Shown here piece after piece: positions 41,728 to 52,082 of a DNA stretch of 64,000 nucleotides. The notes beneath the pieces were generated by a model. It was not told the DNA's origin. It was given only the letters and a program-made list of their open reading frames with translations, and searched no databases. Both the position numbers and the translations under genes were made by a program. The DNA lies in contig JALJCQ010000024.1 in assembly GCA_023091665.1 (NCBI GenBank), positions 1,178,001-1,242,000 of the forward strand, given 5' to 3'. This DNA is from Pythium myriotylum (lineage: Eukaryota > Oomycota > Peronosporomycetes > Pythiales > Pythiaceae). Within the stretch, counting starts at the first letter, position 1, and every line of letters starts with the position of its first letter.

Positions 41728-43133
41728 ACCGCCCGACAGCCGCAGGGCTGTTACGCGACGGGCGTGTTTCCGAAGACACCGTGCATGTGTATGCATACAT
41801 GAGTAGGTCGACCACACCTGTGGAGTCTCTTCGTAATACACGTATTTGCATGGTTCAACCACTTCCCAATGAGTTCCATCGGGCGAAGGTCATCCAACGC
41901 CTGGTCCTGCATCCGGGAGAGCGGCGTGGGTTCTGGAAGCACCATGTGCAGAACGAATACCGCCAGACCATCGTCAACGCTCTGATTGACGACTGCCATG
42001 CCAGGGTCTTGCTGGACTCTGGCGCTGAGGTGTCGATACTGGACTCTGACTTTGCGCGTAAGCTCGGAGTCCCAGTAGACACCTCCGAGCAGCTCGATTG
42101 TGCTGGTGTGGGAGGTGCCGCCTATCACACGGAAGGACGAGCTCGCATCAAGCTCACTCTCGCGGGTGAGTTGGTGTATGAGTTCTCCCTCTGGGTCGGC
42201 AGGCTCGGCAACACCCAAGCGATCCTCGGTATGGACTTCATGGAGCCCGCTGGTGTCCGTCTGGACCTGGTGGAAGGTGTTGCCCAGCTGCCCGACGAGA
42301 TCCGTGTGCGCTTTGAAGGCCGTCGTCCGCTCTACAGCCATCGTGCAGAGCAGCTCCGAGTCAAGGAGGAGATGACGCTCCTGAGTGGCCAGTCGAAGTA
42401 CCTGAGAGTACGGGCAGAGGCGAGGAAGCGCCTGTGGATCGGCCGTGGCAAACACTGGGTGCCGACCGCCGAGCTCAACGCTCGTGGCGAGCCATGTCGA
42501 CTGAAGATCACGAACGTCAGCGAGTATCCGATCTTCATCCCGTCCCAGACCGTTGTCGGCATTTGGCTTGCGCCCGGTTCAGCGCCACGGCAGGTAGGGT
42601 TCGTCTCAATCGGTTCACGTCGTTACCGTGAGTGGCGATCGCTTGTGTACGAGGCAGAAGGTGAGGAACCCCCGAAGGCACGTGAATCGACCGTCGAGGT
42701 TGCTCGAGACCAAGGTTCGGAGCCTCTCGTGGTTCGCCCCTCGTACAAGCGTCCATCGGTTATCCTCCGTCGTGCTGGTGCACCTTCGGCAAGTGCGGTT
42801 AGTGTTGTCGCTCCTGCTACTGCCAACGACGCATCTCGATCCGGCCTCCGTTTGCTGCTCCGACAGCCAGAGCTCGAGGGAGAACGCCAAGCGTGGTTCT
42901 CGCGCGCAGCGATTGCGTTTGTGGCTGCGAAGGGGCCCGATGATGTGCCAAAGCCTTCTACACACCTGGACGACACTGTCTTCGTCCACAAAGGTGGAGA
43001 TCTTTCGGCTGAGGACATCGAAGGGCAGATGGCTGTCATCCCAGAGCTGCCGAAGGGCGAGGAGATCAAGATCGAGGACATCCAGGTCGGCCTTGACGGC
43101 GACGTCAGCAGCGAAGACATCGACCGCGTCTGA
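41715..43133 (+). CDS. Element B protease region of Pol
   Basis: 472 codons in the -1 frame relative to gag. Retropepsin VLLDSGAEVSILDSDFARKL and AILGMDFMEPAG, then the same extension as in A (RRYREWRSLVYEAE). Ends at TGA (43131-43133), where A has an Arg codon: a CGA/CGG to TGA transition. RT continues in phase. Confidence 0.86.
   Translation: MVKLNRPTAAGLLRDGRVSEDTVHVYAYMSRSTTPVESLRNTRICMVQPLPNEFHRAKVIQRLVLHPGERRGFWKHHVQNEYRQTIVNALIDDCHARVLLDSGAEVSILDSDFARKLGVPVDTSEQLDCAGVGGAAYHTEGRARIKLTLAGELVYEFSLWVGRLGNTQAILGMDFMEPAGVRLDLVEGVAQLPDEIRVRFEGRRPLYSHRAEQLRVKEEMTLLSGQSKYLRVRAEARKRLWIGRGKHWVPTAELNARGEPCRLKITNVSEYPIFIPSQTVVGIWLAPGSAPRQVGFVSIGSRRYREWRSLVYEAEGEEPPKARESTVEVARDQGSEPLVVRPSYKRPSVILRRAGAPSASAVSVVAPATANDASRSGLRLLLRQPELEGERQAWFSRAAIAFVAAKGPDDVPKPSTHLDDTVFVHKGGDLSAEDIEGQMAVIPELPKGEEIKIEDIQVGLDGDVSSEDIDRV
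41718..41724 (+). promoter_or_regulatory. Probable -1 frameshift heptamer GTTAAAC (element B)
   Basis: In gag phase G_TTA_AAC followed by TAA. The downstream frame starts without an ATG (AAGTGGTT), so Pol must be reached by frameshifting or non-AUG start. Confidence 0.62.
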
Positions 43134-43160
43134 CAGATCGTCTGGGAGCGTCGTCAGTAC

Positions 43161-44897
43161 GTGATGGGACCAGGGAATGCTCGGCCGCCGGCTGCGAAAG
43201 GCGTCGTATGCGATATCGACGTCGGAGACGCCAAGCCTATCGCTCAGCGCTGCCGACGGGTGCCACCGGAGCATGCGGAGAAGCTGTACGATCTGCTGAA
43301 GGCGTTGCTAGAGGCTGGCTTCATTCGACCGTCTACTTCGTCATGGGCTTCACCAATCGTCATCGTTCTCAAGAAGAACGGAACCGATATCAGACTCTGT
43401 ATTGATTATCGGGTGGTGAACGCTCTAACGCGTCTGATGGTGTATCCTATGCCAGTGGTCCACGACCTGCTCGAAGATCTCGGTGCCCTCCGTTGGTTCT
43501 GCTCTCTGGACATGGCAAGCGGGTTCTGGGTCGTCCAGATGACTGCCCGAGCGCGCGCCGTATCTGCCTTCGTCACGCCGTTCGGTCTCTTCGAATGGTT
43601 GCGCATGCCGTTTGGGCTCAAGAATGCCCCCCAGATATATCAGCGCCTATTGGACAACGCGCTTTATGGGTATCTCAAGCTGACACCGGCGCACCTGCAA
43701 GTGCCCGAGGCGGACGTGTTTGTGGACGGTGAACCCGCTGGATTAAGCACCCGGCCAGTGATCGGTCGCCGGTCGTACATTGACGACATCCTTTTCGGCG
43801 GCCGCACCTGGGACGACATGTGCGAGAAGTTGAAGCGGCTCATGGACGCGTGTGAAGAATGGGGCCTTTCCATCAGTCTCCCGAAGAGTCAATTCGGTAT
43901 GAGGCAGGTCGATTATCTCGGGCATCAAGTCTCAGATGCGGGGATCAAGGCCAAGCCCAAGAACCTGGAAGACCTAACGCACATCGAGTTTCCAAGAACG
44001 GTGAAGGGTATTCAGTCTTTCTTAGGATCGCTGAACTACTACCACCGCTTCATCGAGCACTTCAGCGTCTACGCCGCGGCCCTCAACGAGGTCACTCAGT
44101 CGGATCTGGATAAGGAGAAGCGGGAGCCCGGACACCTGGCATCAGCGAAAGCGTCCTTCGAGATGCTGAAGTGGAAGCTGGTCCAGGCACCGCTGCTCAA
44201 GCACCTGGACCCGGAGAAGGAGCTCGTCGTGTCGATTTACGCGAATGGGTGGGCCATCACTGGCTCGATCCTGCAGCTGCACGACGGTCAGCTTCTGCCG
44301 GTGAAGTTCGTCAGCCGCGTGCTCAAGCAGCACGAGATGAAGTTCCACGCGGCCGAGTTGGAGGTGCTGGCGTTGCTGCACGTGCTCTCCGGAAGTGCGT
44401 CTCTGCTGGCCGGACGTCATGTCACGGTTCTTACGCGGCACTCGACACTCGCTTGGTTGTACCAGTCGAAGGGTCTGCAAGGTCGCCTTGAGAAGTGGGC
44501 CGTGTTGCTGAGTCCATGGTCACTTACCATCCGGAAGGCAGACAAGGGCGAGGCGGACCTGACAGGCTTATTCGCAGCCGCGGCGGGCCCTCGTGAGAAG
44601 CTCGACGAGATGCTGAACACGATCAAGCCCCTGAAGCGAGGCGCCGTTGAGGCACGTCATGCGCATCCGCTCCCGACGCTTGAGGCTGACCAAGAGGCGT
44701 GGGTCTTGTCGTCGACGGCTCTGCGAAGCCCAAGAGGGCCGCCGCCAGCTGCGCCGCGATCCTGTGGAAGCTACCAGGCTGGACTGTCGAAGCAGCGGAG
44801 TCGTGGTTCGACGACGAAGGCACGGTCAACGAGGCCGAGTACCGTGGGCTCATTCGCGGGCTCGAGGTGGCTGCCAACCGCGGCATCAAGGAGCTGA
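43161..44897 (+). CDS. Element B reverse transcriptase-RNase H
   Basis: 578 codons. RT: IVIVLKKNGTDIRLCIDYRV, FCSLDMASGFWVVQ, LRMPFGLKNAPQIYQRLL and catalytic SYIDDILFGG; connection FLGSLNYYHRFIEHF; RNase H region with AELEVLALLHVLSGSASLLA, LTRHSTLAWLYQSKGLQGRL and EKWAVLLSPWSLTIRKADKG. The first RNase H lacks the usual TDAS motif at its start (SIYANGWAITGS), as in the A copy, so this domain may be catalytically weakened, which fits the presence of a second RNase H. The frame slips near 44695. Confidence 0.85.
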   Translation: MMGPGNARPPAAKGVVCDIDVGDAKPIAQRCRRVPPEHAEKLYDLLKALLEAGFIRPSTSSWASPIVIVLKKNGTDIRLCIDYRVVNALTRLMVYPMPVVHDLLEDLGALRWFCSLDMASGFWVVQMTARARAVSAFVTPFGLFEWLRMPFGLKNAPQIYQRLLDNALYGYLKLTPAHLQVPEADVFVDGEPAGLSTRPVIGRRSYIDDILFGGRTWDDMCEKLKRLMDACEEWGLSISLPKSQFGMRQVDYLGHQVSDAGIKAKPKNLEDLTHIEFPRTVKGIQSFLGSLNYYHRFIEHFSVYAAALNEVTQSDLDKEKREPGHLASAKASFEMLKWKLVQAPLLKHLDPEKELVVSIYANGWAITGSILQLHDGQLLPVKFVSRVLKQHEMKFHAAELEVLALLHVLSGSASLLAGRHVTVLTRHSTLAWLYQSKGLQGRLEKWAVLLSPWSLTIRKADKGEADLTGLFAAAAGPREKLDEMLNTIKPLKRGAVEARHAHPLPTLEADQEAWVLSSTALRSPRGPPPAAPRSCGSYQAGLSKQRSRGSTTKARSTRPSTVGSFAGSRWLPTAASRS

Positions 44898-45387
44898 TCG
44901 TCTGCGGCGACTCACGTGTCGCGCTGATGCAGCTCCGAGGTGAGCTCGAATGCCGAACGCCGGGTCTCCAAGTGCTGCTCGCTGAGGTGCACGTGAACGT
45001 CGCCAAGTTCGACCGGGTGCACCTGCTGCACGTCGCGCGAGACTTCAACGCGGCAGCCGACCTTCTCACTGGCCACGCCCTGCAGCGGTGCGCCGGGAAG
45101 CAACTCGCTGTCCAGGAGCACCACGATCTTCAGCACCTGAATCGGCTCCCCGAGGTCTTCGCAGACCTCCGGGCCGAGCGACAGTCGACGGTGTTCGCGA
45201 CGACGAGGGCCGCGCGACGACGGGAGGACGAGCGTGCTGCAGCACGCGACGGCGACGTACTTGCTCGCGACGACGAGGTCGACAACCGCGGGAGATCAAG
45301 CGACGTCTCCGCTCGGAGGGACTCCGTGAGGAGTGAGGCTGGCAGGCGGGTCCGATGGCGTGAAGATGTGGCAAGGAGTCAGGTGAT
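44699..45387 (+). CDS. Element B second RNase H (archaeal/plant-like type)
   Basis: Frame -1 to RT. Starts GLVVDGSAKPKRAAASCAAI (first Asp in VDGS), then NEAEYRGLIRGLEVAANRGI (Glu), IVCGDSRVALMQLRGELECR (Asp) and LLHVARDFNAAADLLTGHAL (Asp), the four-acid set and ordering of RNase HI of the archaeal/plant type. Ty3/Gypsy elements with such a second RNase H are known from plants (Tat lineage) and have been described from oomycetes. It is placed between the original RNase H and integrase. Frameshifts near 44695 and 45385 break the polyprotein. Confidence 0.75.
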
Positions 45388-46686
45388 ATGCAGGCGGCCG
45401 ATGACGCCAACGTGGAAGGTGCAGCCGTCACGTCATCAGAAGATCGTGACCAGATATCAGGTGCAGGAGACGAGACAGGATCTGCAGATAACTCACCCAC
45501 ATCCGAGCCGACAATCGCACGTGACGGAGAAGCGGTACCCGCGGGTGAAGAGGGCGACGAAGATCGGCAGGATGAAGACGACTCTGCCGCTGACGACACA
45601 GCGTACAACGCACTTCAACTGGTTCGCGCAGAGCGAATCGAGCGCGCGCAGCAAGAGGAGAGTTGGGCGGCGCGGCTACGACAGTACCTGCGCGGTGAGA
45701 CCAGGAGCTTGTCAGAGGCTGAGGCGAGAGAGGCTGCAAGGTGTGCTGAGTCATTCGAGGAAGTGGACGGACTGCTCTACTATGTAGGAGCACGGAAGGC
45801 ACGTGGCGGTGTGAAGGAGATCAGTCTGCGGCTGGTCGTGCCGACAACTTTGCAACAGGAGCTGCTGCATCACTACCACCGGAGTCTCAATGGTGGCCAC
45901 CAAGGCGTGACGAGGACGTTCGAGCGCGTACGTCGATACACCTTCTGGCGTGGACAATATCAGAGTGTGCGTGACTACGTCGGCGCCTGTCCAGACTGTC
46001 AGTCAGGAAAAGGAGAACCGCGTCTCAATGTCGGGTCACCGGGAAACATCGTGGCCACCAGGCCTTTTGAGGTGCTGGGGATGGATCACGTGCCATCTCT
46101 ACCGAAGTCAGCACGTGGGAACACCGAGCTTTTGGTCTGGATCGACCAGCACACGGGCTATTTGATCGTCAGTGCGAATCCGTCGCGCAAGGCTGAAGAA
46201 GTGGCTGCTGCTTATGAACGTTGCGTCTATCGCAGGTTCGGAGCAAGTCGTGTCATCAGGCACGACAGAGAGCCTTCCTTCATGTCTGAAGTGTTCCGTG
46301 CCTTCAATCGCCTTGTGGGACAGCGCAGCCGAGCCACGCTTGCTTATCGTCCGCAAGCCAACGGGATGACTGAGAGGATGGTCCAAACGGTGATGAGGGC
46401 GGTGCGTCTGTATGTGTCGGACCCGCAGCAACGCGACTGGGACGAATATGCTGAAAGGCTCGTCTTCGCGTTGAACACGGCTTACAACAGGACGCGCCAG
46501 GATACCCCCTTCTATCTGCTGCACGGATGGGATCCGCACTCTACGATCGAGACAAACCTGCCGCTGGAGACTGGAGAGCAAGGACACGTACAGGCGCGTA
46601 GGTGGCGTGCGCAGGTCCAGGTCAAGTACCAGCAGGTGAGAGAACACGCGAATCGACTGTTGCGTGAGGCGATGGAGGCCCGATGA
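45388..46686 (+). CDS. Element B integrase
   Basis: 432 codons: acidic linker, then LLYYVGARK, HHCC finger (HHYHRSLNGGHQG...CPDCQSGKG), catalytic D,D,E: LGMDHVPSLP, IRHDREPSFMSEVF and NGMTERMVQTV. Ends at TGA (46684-46686) directly after CGA in a position where the A copy has Arg codons (MEDRRE), another C-to-T nonsense change. The C-terminal domain continues in phase. Confidence 0.87.
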   Translation: MQAADDANVEGAAVTSSEDRDQISGAGDETGSADNSPTSEPTIARDGEAVPAGEEGDEDRQDEDDSAADDTAYNALQLVRAERIERAQQEESWAARLRQYLRGETRSLSEAEAREAARCAESFEEVDGLLYYVGARKARGGVKEISLRLVVPTTLQQELLHHYHRSLNGGHQGVTRTFERVRRYTFWRGQYQSVRDYVGACPDCQSGKGEPRLNVGSPGNIVATRPFEVLGMDHVPSLPKSARGNTELLVWIDQHTGYLIVSANPSRKAEEVAAAYERCVYRRFGASRVIRHDREPSFMSEVFRAFNRLVGQRSRATLAYRPQANGMTERMVQTVMRAVRLYVSDPQQRDWDEYAERLVFALNTAYNRTRQDTPFYLLHGWDPHSTIETNLPLETGEQGHVQARRWRAQVQVKYQQVREHANRLLREAMEAR

Positions 46687-47247
46687 GATGCGGCTAACGC
46701 GGCCGCACGTGGTGGTGCCGAAGAAATAACTGCCGGCACCCGAGTATGGCTTTTCGTTGATCAAGTCAAAGTCGGGTACGCGAGGAAGCTCGCCCACCGT
46801 TGGCACGGACCTTTCCGTGTCCTGGAGCGAGTCAACACGCACCTTGTCCGACTACAGGTCGACGGGACGAGCTATCGACTTCACCCATTCGTGCATGTAA
46901 GCCGTTTGAAGATCTGGCGTGACTTCGAGCCACGCCCAGCTACGGACCTCGAAGTCGCACCTCATCAGCGTCTCGACTTTGATGAGGCGTTGCTGCCAGA
47001 AGACTCCTTCGAGCCTGCACATGAGGACGGCGAGTATGAAATCGTAGCGATTCTCGACCACCGAGATCGCCGAGTGGCGCGTCAGGGGCGTGTCGTTCGA
47101 GAGTACCTGGTACGGTGGTTAGGATATGATGAACCGGATTGGGTGGCCGAGCAGGGCATGAATGCACCAAGTCTGTTGGAAGAGTATGAAGAACAGCTAC
47201 GGCGTGCACAAGGACGGTTTGCTGCTATGGAGGTGGAAGAAGAATAA
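46687..47247 (+). CDS. Element B integrase C-terminus with chromodomain
   Basis: In phase with the integrase: VWLFVDQVKVGYARKLAHRW and GPFRVLERV (GPY/F-type module), FVHVSRLKIW, then a chromodomain: YEIVAILDHRDRR, REYLVRWLGYDEPDWVAEQG, ending MEVEEE. Chromodomains on Gypsy integrases direct integration to marked chromatin. Confidence 0.85.
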   Translation, partial: DAANAAARGGAEEITAGTRVWLFVDQVKVGYARKLAHRWHGPFRVLERVNTHLVRLQVDGTSYRLHPFVHVSRLKIWRDFEPRPATDLEVAPHQRLDFDEALLPEDSFEPAHEDGEYEIVAILDHRDRRVARQGRVVREYLVRWLGYDEPDWVAEQGMNAPSLLEEYEEQLRRAQGRFAAMEVEEE

Positions 47248-47642
47248 GGACGCCGTCGGCATGCGGGGGTACACGGACGCACATGTGCGCCAAAGTAGCC
47301 CGCAGGTCGACGGCAGGAGGCGACTGCCCGGGCTGGCTTGGTCGTTGCCCAAGTCAGCTGCCTGTGCCAGCGCCACAGTCCGCAGGTGGTGCGGACTGTG
47401 AGGGAACTTGCCGCGTGCGCCTGAAGGTCGAGATAGTCAGCGGAGGCATCACGGAGTTGGTAGCTGGGCGACCCGGTCGCCATTACAGCTGCCGACGCCT
47501 GGCTCGAGCTGGCACTTGGCCTGAAGGAGCTCGCGGGACGGGCGCTGCTGGTGGAAACACTGGCATGCGCCATATTTGTGAAATGTGACGTGTGCATGTA
47601 TTAAGCAGCTCGGGTTATACTCGACTCAACCTAATGACGGAG
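47248..47642. other. Element B spacer between pol and antisense gene
   Basis: The 3' ends of pol (plus) and the antisense gene (minus) face each other across 395 bp. No recognised motif. Confidence 0.5.
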
Positions 47643-50190
47643 CTAGATCTCGGAGGAACCTGTATCGGGCCCGGCGCTGCCACCTGCATCCGAAGAAGTC
47701 GAGTCTTTAGCTGCGTTGGGAGCAGGTGCTCCTGCCGACTCGGTCGCCGACTCCTCCGTCTTGCCTTCGGCCTCGGAAGCGAGAGCTTCGTCGTTGACTC
47801 GAGCTCGCTTGGCTGCCGCCGAGTTGGCAGCAGACGAAGAACGGGTCTCTGCAGGTGAAGAGGCCACCGCAGCTTCCGCGACGGAGGTTCTCTTCTTCGA
47901 AGCCTTCGACATAACTGTCGGTGCAGCAGGCACTGATCCTGGACGAGTCGTGGGGACGGCAGACGCGGACGGCAGAGCGAAGAACTTCTCCTTCACGCGC
48001 TCATAGCTGCCGAGCTTGTGAATCGGGTGCTCACGCTCGTGGTTCAACAAGAAGCAGGCGCGTTCGGGTTCAGCGAGATCCACGCGACGAACAGCATCTG
48101 CGGGAGATTCGCCAGGACCTACCGCCACTTCCATGACGCCAAAGACAGGCATCCACATGAAGAACGGGTCAAGCACCAGGTCGGCATCGACCCCCGGCTG
48201 CGAGAGCGCTTCCCACAGCAGCATCAAAAGGCCGTTCCATAACGGCGAGAGTTTCTCGTACCGGAAGCGCCGCTCAGCAAAGAAGATCTTGTACCCGGCC
48301 GCCGACGAGTCCGGGGCCACGAGGAAGAAGTGCAGGCGCTCCCAAAGCGCCTGCGCGTGGTTGACGTAGATGTTGACGGCGTTCAAGTACAAGCGAGCAA
48401 AGCGCGGATCTTCGGAACGGAAGGAGATGGGCTGCGGGAAACTGTCGCGTATGTAATCCCACGGTGAGGTGGCGTAATAGACCGCAGCTGCGAGGCCGAT
48501 CAGCACGCCACCACAAGCCACCGCGCGAGCACCGTATTGTTGAAGCACCGGAGCGACGTGCTCCGACAGAAACAGCCTCATGATAGCAGCATCCAACATA
48601 CCCGACGGTATGTCAACAGGTTGCGGCTCCCCTTCAGGCCACGGCTGCAGATGAGACGGTCGCACCGAGTCCCACGTCTTGAACAGCTCCAGGATCTGCT
48701 TCTGATATTCCTCGAGCGCGGACTGGTTTGACGGACGAGGCCGGGCGCACTCGCCGGATCGCAGCGAAGATATCAGCGACTTCTCAATGGTGAAGTGGTG
48801 GTGCTTCCGACCGTCGGCCTCCTCGATCTCGAGTAGGACGTTGACTTGATCTTGCCATTCACCTGCAGAAGCAGAACGGAGGCGACTCAGGCTCCCACGT
48901 GTGCGGCGGCGACTCGCGCTCGCGGCCGAGGAAGCACTCGTCGGTGCGGACGTGCCGACGATCTCCGGTTCATCATCGTCCTCCGCGTCGTGATCTGGGG
49001 GGCCGGATGCCGGCACATCCTCGTCTACACTCTCGTCTGCAGCCGCTTGTACCGAGAACGTCTCCAACAGGGCACGGTACTCATCTGGGAGCGGAGCGGG
49101 ATATGACGAGAGGAGTAGTCGCTATCGGATCTCAGCACGATCAGCTACAGTCATGCCGGCGAGCACAGCGATGTCGTCTGCAGCTGGGAGAGCTGGATCT
49201 ACAACACCAGCTCCAGCTGATCGGATGCGGTCGCGAAGTTGAGTCAACGCGTCTTGTGCAGAAGTGAACGGAAGCTGCTCGGCTGCGAGATCCGAGAGGA
49301 TCGACGACAGCGGCTGAGAGAGAGGCGGGGACGACCGAAGACTGTCGCCAGCCACGGTGTGCAGCAAGGTCTCGATCGCGACGCCGCGCCGGTCGTAGGC
49401 GAGGAGCAGAGGGCCGAGAACCGCCTCATACTCGCGGGCCATCCTGTCATATACGTGAAAGCCGGTGATAGCAGTCCGAAGCGTCGATGCAGACGAGGTG
49501 ATGAGCTGCTTAAGCCCCTCCGGCTCCCCGAGCTGCGCCAGCTCACGCAGGTCGTCGGGGGCGCAGATCTCGGCAAACTCGGCGACGGCAGTGGTCAGCT
49601 CATCGTTCTGGGACGTCAAGCGCGCAACCTCCTTCTGCGACTCGTCTAGCTGAGCCTTCAGGTCCTCGATCTCGGTCGCGGTTGCCAGATCACCAGCGGC
49701 GTCGGCACGCCGAGCGTCCAGCTCCTTGCGAAGCGCCTCGAGCTCCTGGCGACAGCCTGCCAGCTCAACGCATAAGGCGTTACGCTCGTCGCGGACCTGG
49801 CGCAGCTACGCGAACAATCCAGGAAGAGCCATTAACCCTACGAAGGCAGATCACGACGACGCGATGTGAACGTACCTCATCCAGATCTTGTCCAGACGCA
49901 TGGCCAAGGCCGGCAGCTGCCGATTCAGTCGCCGCACCCAGACGCTCGAGAGCAGACAGGTTCTTCGCAGTCGGCTTCTGTAGCGCCTTGCGTACGACCA
50001 CGAGCGCTCGCTGAACGATCCCACCGTGTCGGACACGGTCGAACTCTTGCGGGGCCCGCGGGAGTGCGTCTCGAATCATGTTGACAACGTACCGCAGGTC
50101 CTCGGCCATGCGACCGGGATCCTCCAGCCAAGGGTGATCAGGCGCGCCATCGTCGGACGCAGACATCGGTGGAACAAGGAGATTGCACAA
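47643..50190 (-). CDS. Antisense accessory gene of element B (spliced, one stop)
   Basis: On the strand opposite to pol. First exon from 50190 (MCNLLVPPMSASDD; MSASDD at 50166 is an alternative start) to the donor GTACGT at 49875; the acceptor ...CGCGTAG ends at 49806. Exon 2 starts LRQVRDERNALCVELAG in phase and forms a coiled coil (about 49800-49600), then YEAVLGPLLLAYDRRGVAIE, an in-frame TAG (49122-49124), an acidic stretch (DEDVPASGPPDHDAEDDDEP), a globular domain (WDYIRDSFPQPISF, DPRFARLYLNAVN, DADLVLDPFFMWMPVFG, PGESPADAV, PERACFLL) and a basic Ala/Ser-rich tail. Homologous to 52083-54385 of element A in order and position. No known family recognised; function unknown. Confidence 0.72.
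49806..49875 (-). other. Probable 70-bp GT-AG intron in the antisense gene
   Basis: Donor GTACGT and acceptor CGTAG on the minus strand; removal joins ...GGACAAGATCTGGATGAG to CTGCGCCAGG in phase 0 and links two coding stretches that otherwise lie in different frames. An intron on this strand is invisible to the splicing of the element's own genomic RNA, so it can survive retrotransposition. Confidence 0.6.
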
Positions 50191-50306
50191 ATGATGGAGG
50201 CTGCGCCGCAGCTGAACGACACGTGAATGAAGGCACCTCAGCCACTTCCAGGAAAGGCTCCAACTGACTGATCGATTGCGACGACCAGATCAGTGGGAGG
50301 AGGCGC

Positions 50307-50746
50307 TGTGGTGAAGCGGCTTGAGGTTTTGAGGTGCGTCCAGACTTGACGCACCTCCCTCAACATTCGGTCGACATCAAGACCATCCATCAGTCTGCAA
50401 TGGCGAGATTGAAGGTAACAAGCTCCGCACGCCGAGTTCGTCACATCCAGAACATCCCCAGATGCGTATGCATGAGACGGACGTGACTGCTATGTCCCAG
50501 CACCTGAGACGTGGCCCAGAAGCTGGATCGTCGTTGAGGCCCTGAGCGGTCTGATACAGTAGGAACAGATCGGAGGATTCTGAGTAGTATCAGACTCAGT
50601 AGGTGGGTGATCAGCACCTGATTGCGTAGTTGGGTGATTACCCGATGCCAGTGCAGAGACAGGGCAGGTGCGGTATATGGTACACTGTAGGCAGTCACGT
50701 AGCCATCTGACTCTCTGGGTCAGGTATTCGGTTGTTGGAAAATAAT
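50307..50746 (+). repeat. 3' LTR of element B, proximal piece
   Basis: Starts TGTGGTGAAGCGGCTTGAGG and matches the reverse complement of 58687-58248; cut at 50746 by element A (flank ATAAT|TGTGGTA). Confidence 0.88.
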
Positions 50747-51815
50747 TGTGGTAGAGAGGGTCGGCACAAATCACAGCACAGCGACTGCTCGTGACCGCTG
50801 ACCCCTCACCAACAGGCCTTCAGATTCTTGGGGCTGGGTGGTAACCACTGGCGTTACACCTCACGTGAGGTCGCTGTGGGGGTGAACCGTAGGCAGATAT
50901 CTGCCGCCGAAAGTCGGGAGGGAACCAGAGGGTCGTGAATCCTCTGGGATTCCGACAACTGTAGCCCGCTAGGAGACCGTCTAGCGGAACTGGTCGGAGG
51001 GGTCGTACGGGCCGAGAAACACACCCGCTCAACACGCAGGGGCTCGGTGCACTTGTGCGCAGCCGGTGAGACCGGGCTGCGGCTTCCTTGGGCGTATTCG
51101 TCTGTCGCAGAGGCACCAGAGAACGTAGCACTCCTTGGATCGTGGCGGGGGGGACTATCCCACCGGCGCACACGACCTTGCCTTGACTTGCGCAGCCGAC
51201 GCCGCTGGTAGACTTGCCCCAGCGCTTCAAATCGGCTGCTCCTTAAGCGGTTCTTCGGCTTCCTCCGACTGCAATAGCCAGAGTCCACCGGGTCTTCTTT
51301 AACGTCACCTCCTGTTGGTGACGGCGAGCCTTGGTGTCGACGTTCCTTGCCAAGTCTTGCGGCTTGCTTGCGGACTTGACGGTGAAAATGGAAGTCCATT
51401 ACCTTGGCCGTTACCGGCTATTCCAAGTGCGAATCTAAGCTAGGTTCGGCTGCCTAAGTTCGGAACCGGCTTCGGACCGGCTCCCTGCTGACTCTATCAC
51501 CCACTATCCCTGCTGAACTCCTGGCCTGATTCTACCCATCTGACACTGATTACGCCCCTTACAATTGGACGAGACGCAGACTCAGATCGGGTCTGATCGG
51601 CAGCCCATATTAGCCAATCGGCTACAGGGATCAGAAATACCGGTTTTGGCCGGCTGTACCGTTGGTACCGGTACAGAACGGTCACCACCCTCGCGAACAT
51701 ACTAATATCGGTTAGCCTACAGGTATCTCTCTCTTCTGGGCCGTTCCAGAACAGTTGGGGGGGGGGGGTGCTCTGTTCCACATCGCCTGTCCCAGAGACC
51801 AGCCGCTTTACCACA
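50747..51815 (-). repeat. 3' LTR of element A (1,069 bp)
   Basis: Inverted copy of 34100-35175 with TGTGGTA/TACCACA ends and G12 (51757-51768). Confidence 0.92.
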
Positions 51816-52082
51816 GCGCCCCTCTCGACACGAGCGCGGTCCCAGACCGACGAGAGTCCGAGACAGTCGGCTGGCGTCGCCCCGTTGGAAAGTTCTTCGG
51901 TGCCTTCGTAGCCGATCTCGTCCCATCACTCACTTCTGGTTGCAAGTCCTTCTCCAGCGGTACTTATTCCGTGATCGTCGCGATGGCCGGTGAGTACGGT
52001 GACCTTCGCCGTTGTGACCGCCCTGCTGACCCCCCGTTCCCCCTTAAATCATGTCGCCCGCGCGAGAGAGAGCGCGCGTAAG

